64,000 bases of DNA from Catenaria anguillulae PL171 (Eukaryota > Blastocladiomycota > Blastocladiomycetes > Blastocladiales > Catenariaceae). The translations under genes and the position numbers were made by a program. The notes under the pieces were generated by a model. The model made no database searches, had not been told where the DNA came from, and saw only the letters and a program-made list of their open reading frames with translations. Of this stretch, positions 34,383 to 46,133 are shown piece by piece (the stretch's first letter is position 1; every line of letters begins with the position of its first letter). The stretch covers positions 124,001-188,000 of the forward strand of contig MCFL01000015.1 in the NCBI GenBank assembly GCA_002102555.1, given 5' to 3'.

Positions 34383-37300
34383 ATGGCGGACCGCCCCTCT
34401 GTGTCGCCGCTGCCAACGGCTGCGTCTGCACATCAGCCTCAGCTGCACCACCCAGATTGGCCAACTGCGCCGGCTCCTCGTGTGCCTGCCGACTCCCATT
34501 CACCCGATTCGCATCCACTTGTGCTCCCCGGCGATTCTACCGCGACCACAAGGACGGCCGACTCCAACTCCATTCTTCCCCAAGCTGGCCTCGACGCTGC
34601 TGCTGATCAACTCCACCTCCAACTCACGGCCGGATCCGACGTCGACGGCCATCCGGAAAACGACGGGCAAGACAGCGCCTGCATTGATTCCGAGAAGCCA
34701 AAGCGCAGGACGGCACGAGGCAAGCGAGGTGGAAAGGTGCGTCTCTCATCTCGCGTCAACTATTGTCTGATCCCCCGACTCCACTTCCACATCCACTCAC
34801 GTGCTGACTCTATGAAGGTGTGCATCCTGTTTTTCAGCGCCACAACAAGGCCCGCAAGCGCGCCCAAGCTCAAGCTGCGGCCGCCGCCGCAGCTGCTGTC
34901 GCCACCGGGCTCGATTTTGACCCGCTGGTACACATCCTGTTCCAAGGCTACCACTCATCGGGCGGCTCGTGCACGTCGTCTGTCGGCTCGTTGTCGCCGA
35001 CAACCTCTCTCTCGACTGCCTCGTCGTCGCGATACACGTCAAGCACGTCCTCTCGTGCCGTCACGCCGGAATCCATTTCGCCAAGGCTCGCCCTACTGTT
35101 GCAAGGACAAGGTCCGGTCTCTTCGTCATCTTCGTCGTCGTTGGCTTTGTTTGCTGCACTGCACGACGGGAACGGTAAGCACTTGTATCACGGCCAAGAC
35201 CGGCACCAGCCCGACTACTTGCGCAACGCCGTCGCCATGTCGCTCGGCTTGTCTTCGTCTCCGGGTCTTTTGGGCAACAACATGGGCGGGGACACAAACG
35301 GTGCCGAGGATTCGTCCAACCCGATCAGCGCGACGCGTGGTGGTACTTCGGGCGAATGTCGTGATCAGAATCCGGAGCACGTTGTTTCGGCTGGAAACGG
35401 GGGCGTTTCAAAAGCTCATCAACCTGAACCGCGTGTGCTCGCTGGTGCCGCCAATGCTGCCGACAACGCCAATGAGAGTGTCGAGTCATTTGACGCCCTC
35501 TTGCCGCCACACCCCCAAGCTCAAACTCAACATCAGTCGCACGGCCGTGGCAGACAATCGCAGCAAGTGGTGGAAGTGGGCGTCACCGCCGACGCCGCAG
35601 GCCATCGCCGCCTTGCTGCTTCACCGTCATCCTCCCCTGATTCAACTCCTGCATCTGTTGCTGCTGGACATCACCATCTCTTCATTCATGATCCCGCCCG
35701 CCAATCCGGCTCTCCCTTGCACTTGCAACTCGATAAGCCCACCACGTCTGACCTTGGTCAATTGCAATGGAACTCGTCTGCTGCCGGTAGCAACTACAAC
35801 ATTCACTTGAACAATATTAGCAACGGCACTGCCAATCATCCCACGGCCTCCGCTCACGACCCAGCCCCATCCCCACCGCCGCTTACCTCGCGGTCATCCA
35901 CCTCGACTCTTGCCACGGACTCGACGACTGGCTCGTCGGCCATTGATCAGCCCTTGCCGTCGCCAAGCGTTGCCTTTCCCCAAGCTCAAGCAGCAGCACA
36001 CCGGTACCAACAAGATCCTGTGCCGTTGTCCTCATCGACCAGCTCGTTCCGTGCACATCGCCCAAACACTTTGGATCTCTCGGCACCTGCCTTTTCGCCC
36101 TTGTTTGGATTTACCGAGTCGCCTCGCTCGGCGTCGCTCTTGGGTCAGCACGAAAATCTCAGTCAAACGTACGTCCACGCCCGATTCCATGGATGCCTCG
36201 TCCTTAGCTCCCTTTCTACAGGGCACAGACGCGCGTTTGTTGTTCCTCGAGACACAATATTACTCCTTCAACTTGCTAACCATCACGTGCCTGAATATGA
36301 CTCTATGCATGCTTCCTCACATAGCTATTCGCCAACCGACCCACGGTTCACCAAGGCCTTGCAACAAGGGTACCGCGCGCACGACCAAGACTACCCAGTG
36401 CACGCCCGCCAGCACGCCGCCGCTGCCCAAGAAGCTGCATCAACGCCGTCCTACTTACTCCGTGGACAGTACCCATACGACACATCCATGGGTTCGTCCT
36501 CGCCCGACACGGACCAGCTCGTGCTCCAGAACCAGGTCTACTCGATGGAGAGCTACCAGCCGCAGACTGGGTCCGCCACAGAGGCTTACTTGCGCCAGCA
36601 CTATCAGCAGCAGCAAGAGTATGACGAGGCCAACAAGTTGCGCGCGCAGATGAGCTCGTCGCCAGCCATGTACCAAAGTGGCATCCGGCAGCAGCAGCAA
36701 CAACAGCAGCAGCAACAGCAAAATTTGGGGTACCCTGGTGCAAGCCCACAAATGGGTCCATCGGATGCGCCGTCGCCCGGGTTGAGTTTCGGTCAGGGGT
36801 ATTATCAGCGCGAGGCCGGGGCCAACGGGTTTGTCAACACCAGCTCGAGATCATGGAGCGCGTCTGAAGAGCAACAGTATACGTTGTCATTGTCGCCATC
36901 GGTGGCACCAACGTCGCGCACGGCCTCGTGGACCATGGGCCACGAACGGCTGGCCGTGACACTGCCGCCACCCTCACCGGATCACTCGTCGCCCGCGTCC
37001 TTGTACGCGCGGCGTGGCGTCCCGCTGCCATCTCTGCGCGGCGACACGCCACACTCTGGCGGCGGCGAGTTTACTTCGTACCCATCGGTCCCCGATCGGC
37101 CCTTCCCCTCATACCTGCCGTCGCTCGCGTCCTCGCACTCGCCGCAGCTCCAGCACATTCGCCGCGCGCCGCAGGGCAAGCCGCCAAAAGTGTTTGTATC
37201 GTACCTGCCGCCCGTGTACACGGTGGACGACGTCGCGCGCTTGTTTAGCCCCTACGGAACCATTGTGTCGATCAAGCTGTTGCCGACGCCCAACGAGTCG

Positions 37301-39308
37301 CTGTTGCCGCTCAAGTACCGGTGCGGGTTTGTGCAATTTGATCGAGATACGGCCGTTGGCGCGTGTATTCATGCCCTGCATCAGTTTCACTTGACGTTGG
37401 AGGGCAAGCGGTACATTTTGACGGTGAGGAATGCGTCGGATCAGGCTCCTGGTACGTACTTTGTTCCGTCATGGAACCGACTCAAACAGCCATCTGACTC
37501 CCCCCCCCCCCATTGTGTGTTGACAGTCAACAATACCAATCTCATGGTCAAGGGTCTGCCTAACGACATGCCCGAGCAACGCCTGTTTGACACGTTTTCA
37601 CAATTTGGCCGCGTCACGTCATGCCGCATCATGCGCGACCGCGATCGCACGTCGTCGGACGCTTCCATGCACCTTCATCAGTACCAACAACACCAAGACT
37701 CGCCAACCGGATACTCTCCCAACATGCCGACCGCGGGAGGCCGCCGCCAACCCAACAACAAGGGCCTGGCATTTGTCAACTACTCGACTGCAAGCGACGC
37801 CCTGCGCGCCATCCAAAACATGCACAATGCGTTCATTGACGGGCGCCGCATTCACGTGTCGTTTGCCGAGAAGGAGTACCCGTACAACGTGCACGTGTTT
37901 GACAATGATCCGGGACCCGAGGTGGCCGCGTTGCAGAGCGGGACGCCGTTGCCGGCAAAGACCACGTTGCCCCCACCACCGCCCTTGCCCTCGCAGCAGC
38001 AGCTCACGCCCACAACGCCCATGAGCGGCATGGCGCCGTCGCCAACGCTTGGCCATTATGCACACGCTAGGGCCAATGTGTATCCGCCGAGCGAGTATGG
38101 GTATGCGGAGGCTGCCGGAGCGGGGCAGTATCCGACGCCCGATGGCGCGAGTTTGGGAAGGGACAGGGGTGCCGAGGCGTTTGGGTATGCGAGTTACCAG
38201 CAGTACTCGCCCATGCCCGAGTTTCGCACGGTCGTGGTGGCAACGGGCATTCCCATGGCTGCTGATGAGAGTCATGTGGAGGCCGAGTATGCGAGATATG
38301 GCGACGTGTTTCAAGTGAGATTGTTCCGTGGTGCCATGGTGCGTTGGATACGGTATTGACTTGCTCCTCCCCTACACGACTCACTCACCTCGGACTTGCT
38401 GTTGGCGTCAATAGGGACCCGAGTCGACGCAGACCGCCGTGGTTGCATTCACGCACCCGTCCGCGGCCCTACGCGCCGTCCAGTCGCGCCCACAATCGAC
38501 CGCGCTCGCCAACGACTCGTTTGCCAACACGGTCGCAGCATACACGGACATGTGTACCGCGGGCATTGCGACGCCAGATCCGTCGCCTCACCTTACCCTG
38601 CGCAGCCGCGCGGGCATGCCGCCCACGTCCTCGGAATATCGCCCGGGATACTTGGGTACCACGTCGCCGTCCCTCGGCGCAGGCGCCTCTGCATTTGCTG
38701 GTCGCCAGCCTCAACCGTCGCCGCCCTTGGGTTTTGCGCAACTGGGATCGTCGCTGACGGGCTTGCCGAGTCCGACCGTGCATTTGGGTGCGGGTGCATT
38801 GCGCGGCGGTGGCGGCGGCGTGGCAGTGGGTAGGGCAAGGACGTATTCGTCGGCGTCGTCCGGCAGCTACTCTTGGAGCCCGGCTTTGGGTCAACATGCA
38901 TCGGGCCTGGCAAACAGCTATGGGTCTTCCGTGTCGGACCAGCAACAAGTGGCGGCTGCAGCGGCCGCGGCGTGCAGCGACATTTACGATTACCACCATC
39001 AAGGCCAAGCCGCGGGCTCATCGTTCACCAACATGTACGGTACTAACGCAAGCCATTCCCACGGATCCTCGTCATCGCCCACGTCAACTGGTTCACCTAC
39101 GGCACATGATCAAGACTTTGCTCTGTCCAAGTCGTTTGCGGACCTCGCGCTTGACGCATCCGAGCCGCGCCGGGCCAAGGGTGGCTTCATGCAGCATCAC
39201 CTGGATCAAGTGCGTGCCCACGAGACTGGCGGTGCCGACGATGAGAGCTCAATTGCGCCGCCCGAACACGTCGTTTCTGGCGTATTGACGTTGGTCGAGC
39301 AAGAGTAA
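34383..39308 (+). CDS. Large RNA-binding protein with three RRM domains and long disordered regions
   Basis: Five exons: 34383-34736, 34838-36168, 36325-37451, 37527-38338, 38415-39308; all GT-AG, frame kept, 1505 residues. RRM1 begins KVFVSYLPPVYTVDDVARLF with RNP1-like CGFVQF. RRM2 begins NLMVKGLPNDMPEQRLFDTF with RNP1-like GLAFVNY and a 30-residue loop insertion. RRM3 begins TVVVATGIPMAADESHVEAE and is completed across the last intron (TAVVAFTHPSAALRAV). The N-terminal 800 residues are Ser/Pro/His/Gln-rich, with a basic patch (KPKRRTARGKRGGK) as a possible nuclear signal and a Gln run near 36690-36725. The role is probably post-transcriptional control; targets unknown. Introns 2 (156 bp) and 3 (75 bp) are multiples of three with no in-frame stop, so retention would be tolerated. 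Confidence 0.85.
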
Positions 39309-40423
39309 GACCGCTCCTCTCTCGATTTTCCTCCTCCCTTCTTCTCGCACTTTGCCGTCACACACCCCAGATGCTGGCGCGTTTATCTGTGCTTCCCTCT
39401 CTTCCATCGACGCACTTTCATCCGCAGTCCCCCGCATTCATTTCTTCATCATACCTGTTTGATTCAATGCTGTTGCGCTTTGCTTTCCATTGTGCCCACC
39501 GTCCGCGGTGGAGTTCTGTATCTGCTTCTTCGAACATGTTCCCTGTTGCTCGTTGCGTGAATCCTCCCTTCTCTCCTCCCTCTCCTTGGGCCCTTGGGTG
39601 TGGTATCAAGTGCAAAGTTTCCAAGTCACCTCCACTCAACATTCCCGCCCTCTTTGATCTCAGCAAGCAGCCTTTTGTTTGTTTACAACTTTTTGTCGAT
39701 TGCCAACCCTCTCTTCTCCTCCCCGGTTCTGGTCCTTGGTTTACTTCCGTTCGGTTGACTCATATTCTGTTCTCTTCATCTGTGCCCGTCCCAGCCTCAG
39801 CACTCGCTCCCCCCCCCCCCTCCATCTCACGTCATTGCATCGTCTTATCTTCGCGTGTGCTCCTGTCCTCATCTCATTATCGCCATTCCTTCCTCCTTGA
39901 GTATTGTTGAATTAATTGCGCTTTGACCATTTTGTATGTCTGTACCTCAGTTTTTGTTTGCTCGTCATCATTCCCACCCCACACCAGCAGCTCCTGTCCC
40001 GTCCACTCTTGCCTCCTTTTCGTACTTGTTGATATTACCCCCTCGCCCTACTCGCTCTGTTGTTGTTCCAATTCGGATCTACCCCCCACCCCCCATCCAC
40101 CCAAGCCTGTCCCAGAGTTCCACTTTTATTCAGCAAATGTATTGTGTTACCTTTCAAAACCGAGCCCGCGACTGAGATAGAACTGAGAGAGAACGGAACA
40201 GCTTGGGAAGCGAGTACAACGTGTCAGAGCAGATCTGACTGGAGAAGGAATTTATCAATGTGTTTGCTCTTTCTTGTTCGCATCATCTCCGTCTCTGGGG
40301 TGGAGCAAGCAAGAGGTGAATCAGCTCATACGCACATGTACTCCAGACCAGATGATACAAAAACTTAGAGCAAATGCTCATTCCATTCTTTCAAACCCAT
40401 ATGCCACACCGCCATTCAGCATC
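39309..40423. other. Intergenic, CT-rich 3' flank of the RRM gene
   Basis: 1.1 kb, pyrimidine-rich on the plus strand up to about 40150. No conserved-looking coding frame. Confidence 0.45.
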
Positions 40424-43400
40424 ATGTTCCATCGATTTCGCACTCTGCAATTGAGATTGGTCGCGAGCGCATGTGTGATCTGCCTTCAACTCGTGGCTCT
40501 CGCACCACATATACGGGCTCAGCAAAACCTCACATTGGGTGTTCTCATGCCGTCGCTGGACACGATACGAACCGTCGGTAAAATGTTTTCTCATGACATC
40601 CCGCATGACGCCGTTTCTGCAGGGTGCGAGCCAATTTCTAACTCGCATGAAATCCGCAGAACCTGGCTACTTCAACCTGCTGGACGCGACATTTCGAATC
40701 GTCGAATGGGTGACTGCAGACATCAATACAAATGTTGCACTCCCGGCAGGTGCGAGGACTGAGTGGTTAATGATCCTGTGCACGCAAATTCATCTGATTT
40801 ATTTTTCCTCAGGTTATCGGTTCAACCTTGTGTATTGGGACTCGGGATTCGCACGACAGAGGTCGGTGGATGCTGCGATTCGTGGTCTTCAAGCAGGCTC
40901 GCTAGGACTCGTCGGGGAGTGGGCATCAAAGAACACTATTCCTGCCGCTCTGGGTACGCACGCCCACGTTCTGCTCACAAGTACAACGACGCTGCTGACA
41001 TGCTGGGAATGATTGACCTGGCAGCAACCCCGACATTTCGCATGCCCATGTGTGGAGGTGCGTCAACAAGCGATGAGCTCAGTAACAAGGTCGAGTTTCC
41101 GCTTCACTTTCGCCTCATTCCGCCTGACAAGAGCCAAGGCATCTTTCTCGCCCAAGTGTGCAAGTATTTGGAATGGACCTCTGTCAACTTGATGACGGTG
41201 AATGAACCGTATGGACTGTCGTGTACGATTTCGCACCAATTTCTGCTTACTTGCCGACTTGAACGGACGCTGATGTTGGGAACATGTAGTGGCAAAGATG
41301 TTTACCGATACTGCCAAGGCGCTCAACATCACTATCCAACGCTCATACTTGATCCAGCAGAACTGGGCCCTGCCATCGGAATTCGACCCGCTGCTGGCGA
41401 GCCTCGCCGACAGCCCTTCGCGAATCACCCTCTTCATGGGCGTCCCTGAAAAGTTTGCCCATGTTGTCAAGTCTGCCGCCAAGTTCAAGTTTGGATCCGA
41501 TTGGACATGGGTTGGCGGAGACGCGTGGGTTGCAACGCAAGATGTGCTGGTCGAGTACAACCTCAGTGCAGCCGAAAAGGCCATCCTCGATGGCCTGTTG
41601 TTTGCCTGGCCCGCAGAGACTGCGCCCGGTCATCCGCGATACGACCTCATGAATCAACGATGGCAGCAGCAGTTTGGGAACACCAACTTTTCAACAACCA
41701 GCTATGCCTTGAACCTTGCTTCGTGCGTCGAGGTGCTTGCATACTCGTGGCTGTCGGTCATTCAGCGCGAAGGGCTTGGGCGAGTGCTCAATCGGACCTA
41801 CTCCCCGAGACTAGAGGATTTCATCGGGACACCAAGGGACACAGTGAGCGGGCGTGCAGTGTTTACGCCAGAGGGAGACCGCAATGGGTTCGTTCACATT
41901 GATCTCAGGACAGTCTTTGGCAATGATTGAAAAAAACTTAGCGTTGGTTGCGAATGATTAGAACATTCGAGCTCTTCAACACGTACAAAGGGGCCAGCAA
42001 GGTCTTCTTGCGATACAGTGACGGCTCGTTTACAAAAATCAACGAACCAATCTTTGCCAATGGGCTGTCAACGATTCCAGACGGCAAGGTCAAGTACATC
42101 CACATGTACCCCTCCACGGAATCCCCGGGCGTACAAGCGGTACTCGGAATAACCGGCATTGCCATGGCCCTCGTTCTTGGTTCCTGGTGCATGATTGTCT
42201 ACTATCGCAAGTCTCGACGAATCCGTCACTTGGGCTTACCATTCACAGCCGTTCTTTGCATTGGATTGCTGGTGTCGCTCTTGACGCCATTCTTGGCAGC
42301 GGGCTACCCGACCGACTTTACATGCAGCGCTCAGTATTGGACGCTTGTGCTGGGATTCTCGCTCAGTTTGAGTTCGATTTGGATTCGCTCATACCGCATC
42401 TTCAAGGCACGTGAGCCAGCTTGACCAGTTGCAGCAACCTTGATCCTGACGTACTGAATCGAATTGTTCCTCTCTCAAGGTGTTTGATAACAGGGTTTTG
42501 TCCAAGAGTCAGTCAGTCAAGACATCGTCGCTCGTCCGTCGGATGCTCATTCTTCCAATCGTCCAAGTTGTGCTTCTCTCGATTGGACAGGCCCAAGGCC
42601 CATTCCGCCCAAGTGTGAAATCGGTTGGAGCTATTGTGCAGTATTCTTGCGTGGACGATTCGGGTCGGCATATTGGGAACTCCATGCTGTACACGGCGTC
42701 GGCACTTGATGCGTACGAACTCAGATTCTACCAATGCACCCCCAAAACATCAACTGACTCCGTCTGTTCTTGTCCCACAGGGCAATCCTTGTGCTACTCG
42801 CATGGGTATCATACAAGATTCGAGGCATTCACACAAGCTTCAAGGACACTGTGTTTATCGCCTATTCCATTCACAATCTCATTGTAAGAATCACGATGAC
42901 CCTCTACCGCATTCCGGCTATCCGCATCTGATGTGTCATTTTGATTCCCACAGATTGCTGCCATTGTTTCCTCTGCAATTGCAGCACTCTTTGACGGCCA
43001 GTCACTGGTCATGTACTATGTCAAGTCGTGCGGAACGCTTTATGCGAACATGGCCTTGTTCTCAACCATGGGTACGTTTGTTTGGAAGTCGCTTCAGCCG
43101 AGTGGTTCTTTGGGAGCTGACTGGTTCGTGCTCCTGGATAGTTTTTCGCCATGTTTATCATTTGCCTTTGGAGGCGAGGCAAGCTCGAGATGGAGCCAAC
43201 GCCATGAACGCCATGAACGACGACCAAGAGGATTCGTCTGGGATTGATGACGGAACACCTTCAAGCGGGGCAAGCGGCTCCGTGGGCACAGCCAGCCAAT
43301 TGGGAAGCAAGGTTCGCAATGTTTTGCTTCTCAAGTGAGGTGGAGTATCAATGCTGACCATGACAAGCTGATTTCCAGTCCATATTCGCAGGAGTGTATG

Positions 43401-43957
43401 CCGTAAAGCAGAGCACGGGATTCTTTCGACGGTGGGCAAAGTGTGAAGTCACAATGCTTCAAAACGAAGGTATGTGTGCTTTGCAAGAGCCTTTCTTTTT
43501 TCTCCATGTCTCTCACAAGCACCCTCTGTTCCGATGTGCTTCACAAATCCCAGGTCTGCTTTCCATCTTCGACCCCGCCTGCAAAGGGTCTGGTCGCGCT
43601 GTCCGAGTCAAGTACTGCATACTGGACATTGACCCGCCAGACTACCCATTGTGCCTGGCCATCAGCTGCCCAGGAACGGATGCATTTGCTATCCAATTCA
43701 ACTCGCAAACCGAGCGCTCGCGCTGGGCCGCCGTCATGTCCACGGCAGGTGCCGCGCAGCGAGACGCATCGTCGGGCGTGATTGCCTCCATGATTCGTGC
43801 TCGGACAATGTCGATGGCCGGTGCCGCGACCGCTGGTCGCTCGGCGTCCATATCGGCTGCGTTGCCGCCACAGGCTGGGCTCACACCAGCAGGATTGTCG
43901 GTGGGCAAGCCGGTTCTCAAGGCGACTAGAAAAGCCTCTCATGGTTCGGCTGCTTAG
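40424..43957 (+). CDS. Class C G-protein-coupled receptor with C-terminal PH-like domain, copy B
   Basis: Twelve exons: 40424-40577, 40660-40749, 40813-40953, 41025-41222, 41290-41887, 41962-42406, 42480-42712, 42781-42883, 42954-43071, 43142-43311, 43379-43469, 43554-43957; 914 residues. The layout is as in copy A: signal peptide (VASACVICLQLVALAPHIRA), Venus-flytrap domain beginning QQNLTLGVLMPSLDT, seven helices (helix 3 with FTCSAQYWTLVLGFSLSLSS), an acidic/Ser-rich linker, then a PH-like domain (GVYAVKQSTGFFRRWAKCEV ... FAIQFNSQTERSRWAAVM). Intron 6 (42407-42479) appears to start with GC rather than GT; the flanking protein is identical to copy A only with this splice. Six intron positions are shared with copy A and five are private. 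Ligand and G protein are unknown. Confidence 0.85.
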
Positions 43958-44345
43958 GAGACTGTTGAGTAGGTCGCCTGTTGGTTTTGTAATACAAATT
44001 TACGTCGCAACGTCAGAGTTTCAGTTTAGTTAGACAGCGATGGAATCGTGCACACGCCCAGAGTGTATCGTGAAAGTGAAGAAGGTACAAAATGATAAAA
44101 GTGAAGGAAAAAAAACATTAATAGAACTCGCAATGATAGGAAAACGCCGTCATTAGGTCACACGCTCAACGTTTACATGATGGTACAGCACACGCTATTC
44201 AACTCTTCATCATCATCCACAGGTATCCTACCCCAGGTTCCATTTTGTTTCATGGATTGCACAGCAATCCGTAGCCAAACTTGTAGATCCCTTGCCTTGG
44301 CGCATAAGTGCAGCCAACAGCATGGGTCGATGGGTTGCCCTGGGA
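43958..44345. other. Intergenic between convergent genes
   Basis: AT-richer 3' flank with A-rich patches near 44100. No feature is supported. Confidence 0.45.
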
Positions 44346-46133
44346 TCAATAGCGGCGACGGCGCGGCTTCGTGTCGAGGAACACGGGCGCGTTGGTCGGA
44401 TAGCACACGGCGTGGAGGTCGGGACGGAGGATGAATGAAGCGATGAGATAGTTCTTGGTATCTTTGTCGACCTGGGTGGTGAGCGGCAGGGTGATGGGTC
44501 GAGGGACGAGATGGATCATGGAACTTGAAGCCGAACCCGACGCGTCAGAATCAGACAGGAGGATGTCGAGGGAATGGTGCGTGGTTTGCGAGCAGCACGC
44601 ACGAGGGAGAGGTTGAGGTGCCGAGTCGTCCATAGCCATGAACGACATTGTCGATGCGCCTGTGTTTGCCCTCGGACGACCTACCCTCGATCGGCCTTTG
44701 GTGGGCTCTTTGCTCGCGCCACCAGTGGCGCCAAGCGAATCCCGTTTGATATCTGACAGCAACCGCTCACGCCTCGTCCCACGGTGGCACACATACAGGA
44801 CCGACTCGTCATCCTTGTGCACAAAGAGCTCCACGGCGTAGTTTTCACGAGTGTGCGGCTCGTCCAAGAACGAGTGAGGGCCGTGCGCAAATTGTCTCGC
44901 GCTTGCTTGGAAACGAGAACCGGGATAAAGGACACTCGCCAATCCTCGGGCAACTTGTCCAGTGGGACACTTGGAGATCCAGACATGGCCAAAGTCGTGA
45001 CCCAGTCGTCGCCTGTCTCTGTTCTGTTGGCGGTCAGGACGGACGAGCGTTGCCCCACGGGTGCAATAGTCGATGCAACATCGGAATAGTTGCTGTCACG
45101 GTACGCCCGGGGTGTTGAGTGATTGCGATGTAATGCAGAGCCGGGTGGCGGCGGGGTTGGCGTTGGAGAAGGTAGGTTGGCCCCAGGGTATGTTGCGTGC
45201 TGATAAGAGGGATGGTATTGGGGCGGATCGGGATGCTCGATAAAATCTCCGTTCGGGGTTGCCGAGTAGCCGGGAATCATGGACTCGGACTGGAGCCGAT
45301 GGTGGTTGTGAGTAGGCTGAGGGGGAGCAAAGTATTGAGCTGACGACGGACGGGATTGTGTGCTGAAGTGGGAACTGCCAGACACACAAGAAGTTGTCGT
45401 TATGTCTGTGCGATGATGGCTCAACCGGACCCGATCCGGTTCCGGAGGCGTGGCAGTTGTTGTGGAGCATGAGGAAAGGCGTCGTGGTGGAGGTCCGGTT
45501 GGCGAGCCATGCGGTGACGACGAGCGAGACGATGGCGGTGACAGTTGGGAAGAATGGCGAGGTGGCGCCAAGACGCGCTTCTTGGACGAGGATCCAGCAC
45601 GGAATGCAAGGGCCGGTTGCGCGCAGTTGGAGCCATTGGCTGCTGCTGCGGCTGTTGCTGAAAAGTACTATGTCGTGACGGTCCCGAGACTGCCGACGAG
45701 GACAAAGCCGCGGCCGAGCGAAGGTCGATGGCTGATGACGCTGGTCGCAGCTGGTGATGAAGTGTTGCTGAAATGGCCGTTGCCGGGGCTCTTGAACCAG
45801 CGTCCGGATCACCATTGGGGGAGAGTCGGGCGATGGGTAGATGACAGGCGAATTTGGCGGTACTGGACCGGGAATGGGTCGGTGGAATGACGACGTCGGG
45901 CTCGTGATGTCGTCGCTCCGACGCACATGAGCCCGTGGCGGTGGTGCAACAATCGACATCTTGGGACGCGATACACTGAGTAGTGACGGTGGATGAGGTT
46001 TGTGTGTCAAGGTGTGACTGGATGGCCGTTGCGTTGCTGGTCGTTGGCTTTTACGACCTGGAACATGGTCACCAATCGCAGAGGGTCTTGGTGAGACAGA
46101 TCGAAACCGAGCCGGTTCGTGGACCACGGACAT
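44346..46133 (-). CDS. Hypothetical Ser/Pro-rich protein with conserved-looking C-terminal domain (three frame breaks)
   Basis: No family recognised. The N-terminal two thirds is disordered (Ser, Pro, His, Gln), starting MSVVHEPARFRSVSPRPSAI. The last ~200 residues look folded: DKLPEDWRVSFIPVLVS, then SFLDEPHTRENYAVELFVH, DDESVLYVCHRGTRRERLL, and a C-terminal segment DKDTKNYLIASFILRPDLHA ending in a basic RRRRY. The frame must shift three times, near 45818 (a run of five C), 45626 and 44890 (a run of three T). Each shift is repaired by one added base, which would give 596 residues. The gene limits are therefore approximate. Confidence 0.55.
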
